Shown: in pieces, positions 44,388 to 52,784 of the stretch
Position numbering within the stretch: position 1 is the first letter of the stretch
How the letters are laid out: every line of letters begins with the position of its first letter
Origin: CAZEKB01 sp964512225
Lineage (GTDB): Bacteria; Myxococcota_A; UBA796; UBA9615
Direction: 5' to 3'
Length of the DNA: 64,000 nucleotides
NCBI GenBank assembly: GCA_964512225.1
Contig: CAZEKB010000023.1
Coordinates: forward strand, 8,289 to 72,288
Made by a program: the position numbers and the translations under genes
The notes under the pieces: generated by a model
Database searches by the model: none
What the model saw: only the letters and a program-made list of their open reading frames with translations
What the model was told of the DNA's origin: nothing

Positions 44388-45257
44388 ATGCTTCGCCTCC
44401 TGCTGTTCGCCTCGTTGCTTTCGCTGGCGGTCGGATGCCCGGCCGAGCGACCCAGCGAAACCCCCGCTCCCGCAGGCCCCTCCGCGTCGCCTTCCGAGGT
44501 CCGGCCCCGGGCGGTGACCGTGAGCGTTCGCCCCCACGCGACGCTGCCGTCGGAGTCCGCCCTCGTCTTCCTGGGCTTCGCCGACGCGGACGTGGACGGC
44601 GGGCACCCGAAGCAGCGCAAGCTGCCGAACTGGTACTGGAGCAGCGAGCGGCTCGAGATCCGGCCCGAGATGAAGCTCCAGGTCGACATGCCCGACCGGA
44701 CGAACCTCATCGTGATCGTCGACGCCAACGAGGACGGGCGGCCTTCGCCCGGAGAGCGAAGCACCCAGATGCTCCGCGGACCCGGCGACGCGGCGACCTT
44801 CACGGCGACGATCGATCGTTCGTTCGGGGAGCTGTGGGGGGACGTGCGCCTCAGCGACGTCGACCCCTCCGAGGGTTCGGGCGTGGACGCGGCGCCGGGC
44901 CGCAGCACGACGTTCCGGATCGACGCGGATCCGCGGGTCAAGGTCGCGGGGGGGAGCATCCTGTTCGTGGGCTACGAGGACACCGAGCTCGAGGGCGGCA
45001 AGCCCATGCCCGACGCGCAGGCCTGGTTCTTCTGGAGGGTGATCCAGGACGAGATCACCTGGCCGATGACGGTCGCCGCGCGCGTCCCCCGCGAGGGCAA
45101 GTACTTCGTGGTGGTCGATCTCGACGGGGACGCGCAGGCCGGCCTCGGGGATCTCACGACCCCGGCGCTCGCCCCTCCGGACCCCCGGACCGGGACGGAC
45201 GCGCTGGAGGTGGTCCTGGACCGGACGTGGACCTTCGCCGAGGAGGAGGAGGAGTGA
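44388..45257 (+). CDS. Lipoprotein of unknown function
   Basis: 289 residues; signal peptide MLRLLLFASLLSLAVGC with lipobox and a Pro/Ser/Ala linker. The body has two similar beta segments: VFLGFADADVDGGHPKQRKLPNWYW...VIVDANEDGRPSPGE and LFVGYEDTELEGGKPMPDAQAWFFW...VVVDLDGDAQAGLGD. This is an internal duplication; each half ends in a D-x-N/D-x-D-G loop that may bind Ca2+. A GTG at 44385 directly before is an alternative start. The acidic end (EEEEE) is encoded by GAG repeats that double as the Shine-Dalgarno for the Hsp33 gene, which overlaps by GTGA. Confidence 0.8.
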   Translation: MLRLLLFASLLSLAVGCPAERPSETPAPAGPSASPSEVRPRAVTVSVRPHATLPSESALVFLGFADADVDGGHPKQRKLPNWYWSSERLEIRPEMKLQVDMPDRTNLIVIVDANEDGRPSPGERSTQMLRGPGDAATFTATIDRSFGELWGDVRLSDVDPSEGSGVDAAPGRSTTFRIDADPRVKVAGGSILFVGYEDTELEGGKPMPDAQAWFFWRVIQDEITWPMTVAARVPREGKYFVVVDLDGDAQAGLGDLTTPALAPPDPRTGTDALEVVLDRTWTFAEEEEE

Positions 45258-46120
45258 CCGATCGGCTGCTGCGCGGGATCTCGCGCGACAAGCTCCACCG
45301 CGTCTTCGTGGCCCGCACCACCGAGGCCGTCCGGGAGGCGACCGCCCGGCACCAGCTGGCGGGGGTGCCCGCGATGGCCCTCGCCCGCGGCATGACCGCC
45401 GCGCTGATGGCGGCGGTCACCGACCCCGAGTGGCACCGCGTCTCCTTTCAGTGGGCGACGCGGGCGGCGCTGGGGACGATGCACGTGGACGTGCGGGCGC
45501 CCGGTGATCTGCGGGGGTACGTGAGCCTCGCCGAGGACGCCGCCGAGTCCGTCGGTCGGCCGCTGATCGACTGGGTCCGGCCCGGCCTCCTGGTCGCGCT
45601 CCGGCAGGAGGCCTCGGGGCGCTTCTCCCAGGGACAGATCCCGATCGATCCGGGCGAGGTCGACGTGGACGTCGAGACCTACCTGCGACGCAGCGAGCAG
45701 GTCGCTTCCGGGCTGCGCGTGCTCGCCACGGAGGACGCCGCGGGCGGGCCTCGCGAGGTGGTCGGCGTGCTGGTGCAGACGCTCCCGGGCGGAGACCCGG
45801 GGCGCGCGATCCTGCCCGACGAGCTCCGCGAGCGGACGCGGGCTCCGGGTCCCCTGAACGACATCGCCGCCGCCGCGCTGCCGGGCCTGGCCATCGACAT
45901 CCTCGAGGAGACGCCCCTGCGCTTTCAGTGCGCGTGCAGCCGGTCCCGGGTGGAGATGAGCATCCGCCTGCTCGGGGCGTCCGACCTCGAGCAGATGATC
46001 GCCGCGGGCGAGTCCACGGCGGTGCGGTGCGAGTTCTGCGCGGCGGTCTACGACGTGGGCGTCCCCGACCTCGCGCGCATCCTGCAGGGCCTGCGCGAGC
46101 ACCCGATCGGCGAGGCCTGA
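45254..46120 (+). CDS. hslO: Hsp33 redox-regulated chaperone
   Basis: 288 residues, close to the 290-294 of E. coli Hsp33. It is a holdase chaperone activated by oxidation and unfolding. The N-terminal dimerisation/substrate domain includes YVSLAEDAAESVG- and TLPGGDPGRAI-type sequence; the C-terminal redox switch carries the Zn ligands FQCACSRSRVEM (C-x-C) and VRCEFCAAVYDV (C-x2-C), as in the family. GTG start with GGAGGAGGAG upstream, overlapping the previous stop. It lies tail-to-tail with the macrodomain gene (4 bp), with other protein-quality genes (clpA, clpS) next on the opposite strand. Confidence 0.92.
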   Translation: MTDRLLRGISRDKLHRVFVARTTEAVREATARHQLAGVPAMALARGMTAALMAAVTDPEWHRVSFQWATRAALGTMHVDVRAPGDLRGYVSLAEDAAESVGRPLIDWVRPGLLVALRQEASGRFSQGQIPIDPGEVDVDVETYLRRSEQVASGLRVLATEDAAGGPREVVGVLVQTLPGGDPGRAILPDELRERTRAPGPLNDIAAAALPGLAIDILEETPLRFQCACSRSRVEMSIRLLGASDLEQMIAAGESTAVRCEFCAAVYDVGVPDLARILQGLREHPIGEA

Positions 46121-46124
46121 CGGG

Positions 46125-46664
46125 CTAGGACGGGGCCGCGGCCTCCCAGGCGGCGTAGGCCTGCTCCCCGAACAGCACGAAGTCGATCGCCTCGAGCGCG
46201 CCCGCCTCCGCGCGGCACGTCGCCCACGCGATCTCCGCCGCTTCGTCCAGGGGGTAGCCGTACACGCCGCACGAGATGGCGGGGAACGCGATCCGACGCA
46301 GGCCGCGCTGGTCGGCGAGCCGCAGGGTGCTCCGGTACGCGGACTCGAGCAGCGGCGCCGAGGCTTCCGGCGATCGGTAGACGGGGCCGACGGTGTAGAG
46401 GACCCACGACACGCGGAGTCGACCGAAGGCGGGCGTGATCCGAGCTTCGCCGGTGGGGCAGCGCACGCCGAGGGCGACCTGGGGCACCGCCTCGCAGGCC
46501 TTCCGCAGCGCCTTCCCGGCGGCCCGGTGGATGGCGCCGTCCACCCCGCCGCCGCCGAGCATGCCCTCGTTCGCCGCGTTCACGATCGCGTCGCCCTCCC
46601 ACTCGGTCAGGTCGCCCCGGATCAGGGTGGTCGTGCAGGCTGCGGTGAGGGCGAAGGTGCGCAC
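46125..46664 (-). CDS. Macrodomain protein (ADP-ribose binding/hydrolysing)
   Basis: 179 residues. Macro fold with AIVNAANEGMLGGGGVDGAIHRAAG near the N-terminus (ADP-ribose-binding loops), then the ribose-phosphate loop AFPAISCGVYGYPLDEAAEIA. This is the YmdB/MacroD type that removes acetyl from O-acetyl-ADP-ribose or hydrolyses ADP-ribosyl-carboxylates. GTG start. Downstream of clpA by 33 bp on the same strand, so probably in its transcript. Confidence 0.9.
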   Translation of the reverse strand: MRTFALTAACTTTLIRGDLTEWEGDAIVNAANEGMLGGGGVDGAIHRAAGKALRKACEAVPQVALGVRCPTGEARITPAFGRLRVSWVLYTVGPVYRSPEASAPLLESAYRSTLRLADQRGLRRIAFPAISCGVYGYPLDEAAEIAWATCRAEAGALEAIDFVLFGEQAYAAWEAAAPS

Positions 46665-46697
46665 CCGGACAGCGTAGTCCGGGCCGAAGCGGAGGAG

Positions 46698-48980
46698 CTA
46701 CTCGGGGTAGCTGAGCTCGAGCCCGTCCTCCCAGCCGTCGGGCACGGGATCGGGCTTCACCTTGCGGTCCACGTGCACCTTCCCGCCGTCGAGCAGGGCG
46801 CCGAACAGCAGCTCGTCGGCCAGGACCTTGCGGATGTGCTCGTGGATCACGCGCGACATCGGCCGGGCCCCGAACTTCGGGTCGTAGCCCTTCTTCGCGA
46901 GCCACTCCTTGGCGGCGTCGGTGACCTCGAGGGCGACCTTCTTGTCGGCGAGCTGGCCGTCCAGCTCCAGCAGGAACTTGTCGACGACCATGCGCACGAC
47001 GTCCGGGGGCAGGCCCTTGAACTGCACGATCCCGTCGAGCCGGTTGCGGAACTCGGGGCTGAACACCCGCTCCAGCGCCTTGTTCTTGCCCTGCTTGGCC
47101 CCCGGCGCGCCCCCGCCGAACCCGACCTTGTTGCGGTCCGCGTCTCGGGCGCCCGCGTTCGTCGTCATGATGATGACGACCGAGCGGAAGTCGGCCTTGC
47201 GGCCGTTGTTGTCGGTGAGCGTGGCGTGGTCCATGACCTGCAGCAGGATGTTGAACAGGTCCGGGTGCGCCTTCTCGATCTCGTCGAGGACGAGGACCGA
47301 GTGCGGGTTCTTGACGATCGCGTCCGTGAGCAGGCCGCCCTGATCGAAGCCGACGTAGCCCGGGGGCGCGCCGATGAGGCGGCTCACCGTGTGCTTCTCC
47401 ATGTACTCGGACATGTCGAAGCGCAGGAAGTTGACGCCCATGACCGACGCCAGCTGCTTCGCCAGCTCGGTCTTGCCGACGCCGGTGGGGCCCGAGAACA
47501 GGAAGCTGCCGATGGGCTTGTCCGGCGCGCCGAGGCCGCTGCGGTTCATCTTGATCGCGGCCGTGACGGTCGAGATCGCGTCGTCCTGCCCGAAGATCAG
47601 GAGCTTCAGGTCCCGCGCCAGGTCCTTGAGCTTGACCTTGTCGTCCTTGCTGACGGTGCGCGGGGGGATGCGCGCGATCTTCGCGACGACCTGCTCGATG
47701 TCCTTCGGGCGGATCGTCTTGCGGCGCCGGTGCGCGGGCTGGAGCATCACGTAGGCGCCGGCCTCGTCGAGCACGTCGATCGCCTTGTCCGGCAGCTTGC
47801 TGTCGTTGATGTGGCGCGCCGCCAGCTCGGCCGCCGCCCGCAGGGCCGCGGTGGTGTAGCGGATCCCGTGGTGCTCCTCGTACCGGTCCTTGAGTCCCTG
47901 GAGGATCTTGACCGTCTCTTCCACCGTCGGCTCCACGATGTCGATCTTCTGGAAGCGACGCGCGAGCGCTCGGTCCTTGCCGAAGGCGGACTTGTACTCG
48001 GCGAAGGTCGTGGACCCGATGCAGCGGAGCTCGCCGGAGCTGAGGGCGGGCTTGAGCATGTTGCTCGCGTCCATCGTCCCGCCGGACGTGGCCCCGGCGC
48101 CCACGACGGTGTGGATCTCGTCGATGAACAGGATGTTGTCCGGGTCCCCGGTGATCGTCTCGATCAGGGCCTTCAGTCGCTCCTCGAAGTCGCCGCGGAA
48201 GCGGGTGCCGGCGAGGAGCGAGGCCATGTTCAGCGAGTAGAGCTTCGCGTTCAGCAGGACCTCGGGGACCTTGCCCTCGTGGATCGCGAGGGCGAGCCCT
48301 TCGGCGATCGCCGTCTTGCCGACGCCGGGGTCCCCGACCAGCACGGGGTTGTTCTTCCGACGCCGACACAGGACCTGGACGGTGCGCTCGATCTCGGCGT
48401 CGCGGCCGATGAGCGGGTCGATCTTCCCCTGCGCGGCGCGGTCGATCAGGTCGATGCAGAAGCTGCCCAGCGGGTCCGACAGGGCGCCTTCGCGCTCGCC
48501 GTCTTCGCTCACGCCCTTCGGCGTCTTGGACGTGACCCCGCCGGTCCCGTCCTTGGTGATCCCGTGGGAGATGAAGTTCACGACGTCGAAGCGCGTGACC
48601 TCCTGCTGCTCGAGGAAGTAGACCGCGTTGCTCTCCTCTTCGCGGTACATCGCCACGAGGAGGTTGCCGGCGTTGATCTCGTCGCGGCCCGAGCTGCGGG
48701 TGTGCATGGCGGCCCGCTGCAGTACGCGGCGGAAGGAGATCGTCTGCTGGGGCTCGATGTCGGCGCCCTCGGGCAGAGGCTCGACGTCCTCGCTGAGGAA
48801 CGCCGTGAGCTGGGCCCGCAGCTCCTCCAGGTCGGCGTCGCAGGCGCCGAGGATGTCCTTGGCCGTGGTGTCGTCCAGCATCGCCAGCAGGAGGTGCTCG
48901 AGCAGCAGGTACTCGTGGCGCATCTCCATCGCGGTCTCGACGGCGCGGCGAAGGGTCTCTTGGAGCTCTCGGGTCAGCAT
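46698..48980 (-). CDS. clpA: ClpA, ATPase subunit of the Clp protease
   Basis: 760 residues, as in E. coli ClpA (758). Two N-terminal Clp repeats (to about 145) precede AAA+ module 1, with Walker A GDPGVGKT and Walker B ILFIDEIH, and module 2, with Walker A GPTGVGKT and Walker B VLVLDEIEKAH. The ClpP-binding loop corresponds to RNKVGFGGG, where VGF replaces the commoner IGF/IGL. It unfolds substrates and feeds them to ClpP, which is not in the window. ClpS is encoded upstream on the same strand, with a small lipoprotein gene between them, so the two Clp genes are probably co-transcribed. Confidence 0.95.
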   Translation of the reverse strand: MLTRELQETLRRAVETAMEMRHEYLLLEHLLLAMLDDTTAKDILGACDADLEELRAQLTAFLSEDVEPLPEGADIEPQQTISFRRVLQRAAMHTRSSGRDEINAGNLLVAMYREEESNAVYFLEQQEVTRFDVVNFISHGITKDGTGGVTSKTPKGVSEDGEREGALSDPLGSFCIDLIDRAAQGKIDPLIGRDAEIERTVQVLCRRRKNNPVLVGDPGVGKTAIAEGLALAIHEGKVPEVLLNAKLYSLNMASLLAGTRFRGDFEERLKALIETITGDPDNILFIDEIHTVVGAGATSGGTMDASNMLKPALSSGELRCIGSTTFAEYKSAFGKDRALARRFQKIDIVEPTVEETVKILQGLKDRYEEHHGIRYTTAALRAAAELAARHINDSKLPDKAIDVLDEAGAYVMLQPAHRRRKTIRPKDIEQVVAKIARIPPRTVSKDDKVKLKDLARDLKLLIFGQDDAISTVTAAIKMNRSGLGAPDKPIGSFLFSGPTGVGKTELAKQLASVMGVNFLRFDMSEYMEKHTVSRLIGAPPGYVGFDQGGLLTDAIVKNPHSVLVLDEIEKAHPDLFNILLQVMDHATLTDNNGRKADFRSVVIIMTTNAGARDADRNKVGFGGGAPGAKQGKNKALERVFSPEFRNRLDGIVQFKGLPPDVVRMVVDKFLLELDGQLADKKVALEVTDAAKEWLAKKGYDPKFGARPMSRVIHEHIRKVLADELLFGALLDGGKVHVDRKVKPDPVPDGWEDGLELSYPE

Positions 48981-49077
48981 GGCGTACTGATAATCATTCC
49001 GCAGCCCCCGTGCCGGCGCCAGTGCGGCGCGCGAACCGTGACATCCTCGGGCTCGCGGCGCGACGCGGCGGCAGGGG

Positions 49078-49452
49078 TCAGTACCGGGTCACCACCCCGG
49101 CGTCGGAGCAGTCGTCTTCGGGCTCGGTGCTGCTCGCGTCCACGGGATCGCCGCCGGTCGAGTACCAGTGCACGGTCTCGGTGTACGACGCCAGCCCGGC
49201 CTCGCAGTCGGCGGTCAGATCCGCGTCGGGGCAGGCCGTGCCGTAGGCGTACACGCCCCCGAGGCTGTCGCACAGCGAGCTGAGGGAGCTCGCGCAGGTC
49301 GCGCTGAGCTGGGTCGCGTAGAGGGGGTTGTCCGGCGCCGCGAACTCCACGCATCGGGACTCGTCGGCGATCAGGTCGCAGGAGCAGACGTCGGAGCCGC
49401 AGCCCGCCAGGGCGACGGCGGCGAGGACCGCGAGGGCGGGGGAGAGGCGCAT
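49078..49452 (-). CDS. Small Cys-rich lipoprotein between clpS and clpA
   Basis: 124 residues from the ATG at 49452, followed by a signal peptide ending LAGC. Mature part has about seven further Cys (CSCDLI, CVEF, CASSLSSLC, CPD, CEAG, CSDAG). No family recognised. It starts 8 bp after the clpS stop and ends 97 bp before clpA, so all three are likely on one transcript. An envelope protein within a cytosolic proteolysis operon is unusual. Confidence 0.75.
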   Translation of the reverse strand: MRLSPALAVLAAVALAGCGSDVCSCDLIADESRCVEFAAPDNPLYATQLSATCASSLSSLCDSLGGVYAYGTACPDADLTADCEAGLASYTETVHWYSTGGDPVDASSTEPEDDCSDAGVVTRY

Positions 49453-49460
49453 CGGGGCTC

Positions 49461-49781
49461 CTATTCGGCTTCCATCGAGCACTGCAGGGGGAACTCGTGC
49501 CGCTGGGCCGCGGCGAGGACCTGCTGCACCTTGGTCTCGGCGATCTCGTGGGTGAAGACGCCGGCGATCCCCACCCCGTGGTGGTGCACGTGCAGCATCA
49601 CGCGCGTCGCGTCCACTTCGTTGAGGCGGAAGAGCTGCTGCAGGATGGCGACCACGAACTCCATGGGGGTGTAGTCGTCGTTGTGCAGCAGGACCTTGTA
49701 GCGCTTGGGGCGCTTGGTCTTGGGCTTTTCCTTGGTGGCGACGCCGCCCTTCCGGCGGGTGCCCGTCTGATCGTCGGCCAT
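49461..49781 (-). CDS. clpS: ClpS adaptor (N-end rule)
   Basis: 106 residues, standard length. After a flexible basic tail come the ClpS core motifs KRYKVLLHNDDYTPMEFVV (N-degron-binding pocket, Asn-Asp-Asp), EVDATRVMLHVHHHGVGIAGVFTHEIAETKV (binding pocket His and ClpA contact). It delivers proteins with N-terminal bulky residues to ClpA. It diverges from the acyltransferase gene with only 24 bp between the start codons. Confidence 0.95.
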   Translation of the reverse strand: MADDQTGTRRKGGVATKEKPKTKRPKRYKVLLHNDDYTPMEFVVAILQQLFRLNEVDATRVMLHVHHHGVGIAGVFTHEIAETKVQQVLAAAQRHEFPLQCSMEAE

Positions 49782-49805
49782 GGCGGCGCCATAATAGATC
49801 CGTAG

Positions 49806-50942
49806 ATGGAGATGACCATCCAGGAGGGTGTCGCGGGCATCGATCCCGAGCAGTGGGACCGCCTCGACCACAGCCCCTCGCCGTTCCTGGAGCACGCGTT
49901 CCTGCACGCGCTCGAGACGTCCGGCTCCGTCGGCGACGGCACCGGCTGGAAGCCGCTCTTCGTGACGCTGGTCCACGACGGCGAGCTCCTGGGCGCAGTC
50001 CCCGCCTACATCAAGAGCCACTCGTACGGCGAGTACATCTTCGACTGGGCCTGGGCGAACGGGTCCCAGCGCTCGGGGCTGCCCTACTACCCCAAGCTCG
50101 TCGTCGCGGTGCCGTTCACGCCCGCCGCAGGGCGTCGGATCCTGCTGGCGCCGGGGCAGGGGCGCGAGACGGCGCTGGCCCTGTCGCGGGCCGTCCGGGA
50201 GCTCGCCCGCGACGTCGGCCTCAGCTCCGTCCACTGGCTCTTCTGCACCCGCGAGGAGCAGGAGCTGCTCGCCTCGGACCGGTGGATGGCCCGCCTCACG
50301 ATGCAGTACCACTGGTTCAACCGCGGCTGGTCGACGTTCGACGACTTCCTGGGGGCGCTGCGGGGGAAGCGTCGCCGGGAGCTCCGGCGCGAGCGTCGCA
50401 AGGTCGCCGACGCCGGGATCGCGGTGCGGATGCTCTCCGGCTCGGAGATGACGTCCGAGCACTGGTCCGCGATGCAGCGCTTCTACCGGGATACGACCGG
50501 GCGCAAGTGGGGCAGCGCCTACCTGGAGCCCGCCTTCTTCTCGACGGTGGGCCGCACGATGCCCCACCGCGTGCGCTTCGCCGCCGCCGAGAAGGACGGC
50601 CGCCTGATCGCCGGGGCCCTCAACTTCGAGCGCGACGACGCGATGTTCGGGCGCTACTGGGGCTGCGACGAGGGGCACGCCGCGCTCCACTTCGAGACCT
50701 GCTACTACGCCGCCATCGAGCACAGCATCGACGCCGGCCTGAGCCGCTACGAGGCGGGCGCGCAGGGCGGCCACAAGATCCCGCGGGGGTTCCTGCCGGC
50801 CCCGACGTACAGCGCGCACTGGCTCGCCCACCCCGGCCTCGGGCGCGCGGTGGGGGGCTTCGTGGAGCAGGAGCGGCGCGAGACCGAACACGCGATGGCG
50901 ATGCTCGCCCGTCGCTCGCCCTTCGCCGACCCGCGTCGGTAG
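49806..50942 (+). CDS. FemAB-like (DUF482) acyltransferase
   Basis: 378 residues. GNAT-fold protein of the DUF482/peptidogalycan type: N-terminal SPSPFLEHAFLHALETSGSVGDGTGW, middle basic LRGKRRRELRRERRKVADAGIAV, and the diagnostic C-terminal EAGAQGGHKIPRGFLPAPTYSAHW. Probably transfers an acyl or aminoacyl group to a cell-wall or lipid acceptor; the substrate is unknown. No signal peptide. The start at 49806 (MEM) is followed by ATG at 49812 as alternative. The gene shares a 24-bp divergent region with clpS. Confidence 0.88.
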   Translation: MEMTIQEGVAGIDPEQWDRLDHSPSPFLEHAFLHALETSGSVGDGTGWKPLFVTLVHDGELLGAVPAYIKSHSYGEYIFDWAWANGSQRSGLPYYPKLVVAVPFTPAAGRRILLAPGQGRETALALSRAVRELARDVGLSSVHWLFCTREEQELLASDRWMARLTMQYHWFNRGWSTFDDFLGALRGKRRRELRRERRKVADAGIAVRMLSGSEMTSEHWSAMQRFYRDTTGRKWGSAYLEPAFFSTVGRTMPHRVRFAAAEKDGRLIAGALNFERDDAMFGRYWGCDEGHAALHFETCYYAAIEHSIDAGLSRYEAGAQGGHKIPRGFLPAPTYSAHWLAHPGLGRAVGGFVEQERRETEHAMAMLARRSPFADPRR

Positions 50943-50951
50943 ACTCCCGCG

Positions 50952-52715
50952 GTGCCGCGGCTGCTCCTGATCGTCGGACTGATCCTGCTCGTCCCCGTCG
51001 CCACCGCGGCGGAGGACGTCGAGCCCGCGGCCTCCGAGCCCGCCTACGAGCCCGCCTCCGAGCCCGCCGTCGAGCCCGCCGACGAGTCCCGCTCGGACGC
51101 CCGCGTCGCCCTCGCCGAGGAGCGCTGGGACGACGCGCTGGCCGCCGCCGAAGCGGCCCTCCGCGCCGACCCCGCGGACTACGACGCCCTCCTCGTGAAG
51201 GCCCTCGCCTACGAGGGTCGCGGCGATCTCGAGCGCGCCGAGTCCCTCCTCGTGGCCTTCCAGGAGCTGGTCTCGGGGCGGCTGATCCCCAAGGAGGCCA
51301 ACGACGCTCTCGACCGGGTGCGGGCCGCCCGTCGCGAGGAGGGATCGACGCTCGCGGCCGCGGAGGTCGCGGCCCCGGAGGACGAGGTCGAGGTCGACCT
51401 GCTCGTCCGCTCCGACCTGCACCCCGACGAGGTCGAGGCCCTGACCCGCCGGATCCGCGAGGCGGTGGAGGCGGGCCGATGCATGGCCGCGATCGCCGAC
51501 GCGAAGTCGATCGTGGACGCCGCGTTCGACGACCCGCGCGGCTGGGCCCTGCTCGGCGACGCGCGGCGCTGTGCGGGCGACACCCTCGGCGCCGTCGACG
51601 CGTACCGGCGGGCGCGGGCGCTGGGCAGCGACGACCCCGGCGTCCTCGTCGTGCTCCGCAGCCTCGAGGCGACCTTCGGGGAGCTGCGGGTGCGGGTGGT
51701 GCTCGACCGTCCGCTGGAGGTCCCGCGCGTGGTCCTGCACATGGGCGATCGCGAGCGGAAGCCGGACTTCCGCCGCGGCGGCGAGTCCGTGTTCCGCGAT
51801 CTCGACTCGCCGGGCACGTTCACCCTCGTCGTGAGCGGGCTCGGCCTGCGAGAAGAGGTGCGGGCCGTCGATCCGCTGGCCCCGGGCGAGCATCGCCGGG
51901 TCGAGATCGAGACGACGTACGTGGGCGTCGGCACGCTGAAGGTGGGGCCCCACGAGCCGTCGGACTGCCGCGTGCGGGTGCGCGACGCGAACGGGCCCGA
52001 GGTCGGCCCCGGGGGCGTCGTGGAGGTCACGGCGGGGGACGTCCGCGTCTACGTCTCCAACGAGTACGGCACTCTCACCCACCACGTCCGCGTGCCCCCG
52101 GGCGAGACGGTCGAGATCGACCCCCTGCCGCTGGTTCCGTCCACGCTGACGGTCGTCGGCCTGCCCGTGGGGTCGACGGTCCGGGCGTACGTGGACGGGA
52201 TGCAGGAGGGGACGTACGCGGAGCGGGAGGTGCGCGTCGACCGGGAGGGCGCGACGGTGGACGACGAGACCGGCGTCCTCATCGCGCCGCCCCTGCGCAT
52301 GGGCCCGCTCATGGGCGGCAGCGGGGGGATCTTCCTGGAGCACCCGCGCCTCGGGGTCGCGGCGGCGGACGTCTCCCTGCAGCCCGGCCGAGTGAACGCC
52401 ACGACCTTCGCGTGGCGCACGCTCGAGGGGGTCGACGGGGTCAAGGACGAGTTCGCCCGGTGGAAGAACACGCAGGAGGGGCGCCGGTCGATGCGCGCGC
52501 CGCCCTGGGTGCCTCCGTTCGCCGTGGGGATCGGCTCCGCGTTGGTGGCGGGGGCCCTGCTCGCGGGGGGGCTCGACACCTACGACGACGGCCTGTTCGC
52601 GAGCTCCGCGGGGACCGGGATCGTCTCGGGGATGGCCTTCGGGATCGCGATCGGGGTGGGCGTCGCCTCACCGCCCCGGGAGGCCTGGTCGGCCTGGCGT
52701 CCAGAGGGGTTCTGA
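50952..52715 (+). CDS. TPR/PEGA-type envelope protein
   Basis: 587 residues from GTG; signal peptide ending ATA. An Ala/Pro/Glu-rich linker is followed by a TPR-like region (ARVALAEERWDDALAAAEAALRADPADYDALLVKALAYEGRG; again about 170-245). Then come beta domains, including VVGLPVGSTVRAYVDGMQEGTYAEREVRVD, a PEGA-like motif. Two hydrophobic helices lie near the C-terminus (about 520-575). Probably a periplasmic-side membrane protein. It shares its reading frame with the Ser/Thr kinase downstream, from which it is separated by a TGA and 66 bp; they may be co-transcribed. Confidence 0.8.
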   Translation: MPRLLLIVGLILLVPVATAAEDVEPAASEPAYEPASEPAVEPADESRSDARVALAEERWDDALAAAEAALRADPADYDALLVKALAYEGRGDLERAESLLVAFQELVSGRLIPKEANDALDRVRAARREEGSTLAAAEVAAPEDEVEVDLLVRSDLHPDEVEALTRRIREAVEAGRCMAAIADAKSIVDAAFDDPRGWALLGDARRCAGDTLGAVDAYRRARALGSDDPGVLVVLRSLEATFGELRVRVVLDRPLEVPRVVLHMGDRERKPDFRRGGESVFRDLDSPGTFTLVVSGLGLREEVRAVDPLAPGEHRRVEIETTYVGVGTLKVGPHEPSDCRVRVRDANGPEVGPGGVVEVTAGDVRVYVSNEYGTLTHHVRVPPGETVEIDPLPLVPSTLTVVGLPVGSTVRAYVDGMQEGTYAEREVRVDREGATVDDETGVLIAPPLRMGPLMGGSGGIFLEHPRLGVAAADVSLQPGRVNATTFAWRTLEGVDGVKDEFARWKNTQEGRRSMRAPPWVPPFAVGIGSALVAGALLAGGLDTYDDGLFASSAGTGIVSGMAFGIAIGVGVASPPREAWSAWRPEGF

Positions 52716-52771
52716 GTCCCTTCGCCCCCGGCTCCGACGGGCGGCGTCGGGTCGGTTATTCTCCGCGCCGC

Positions 52772-52784
52772 GGAGGTCGGCATC
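52772..52784 (+). promoter_or_regulatory. Ribosome binding site with AUC start
   Basis: GGAGG at 52772-52776 is spaced five bases from the ATC at 52782-52784. No ATG, GTG or TTG exists in this frame between the preceding stop (52713) and 52860. This RBS decides the start of the kinase. Confidence 0.5.

Noticed and set aside
46125..46664. DarG-like antitoxin of a DarT/DarG system
   Set aside because: No DarT-type toxin gene is adjacent and the protein lacks the DarG C-terminal domain; it is the plain YmdB/MacroD size.
52713..52784. The TGA at 52713 as a second selenocysteine joining the TPR protein to the kinase
   Set aside because: The codons after it are Pro/Gly-rich and not part of a fold, and the kinase has its own ribosome binding site before 52782.
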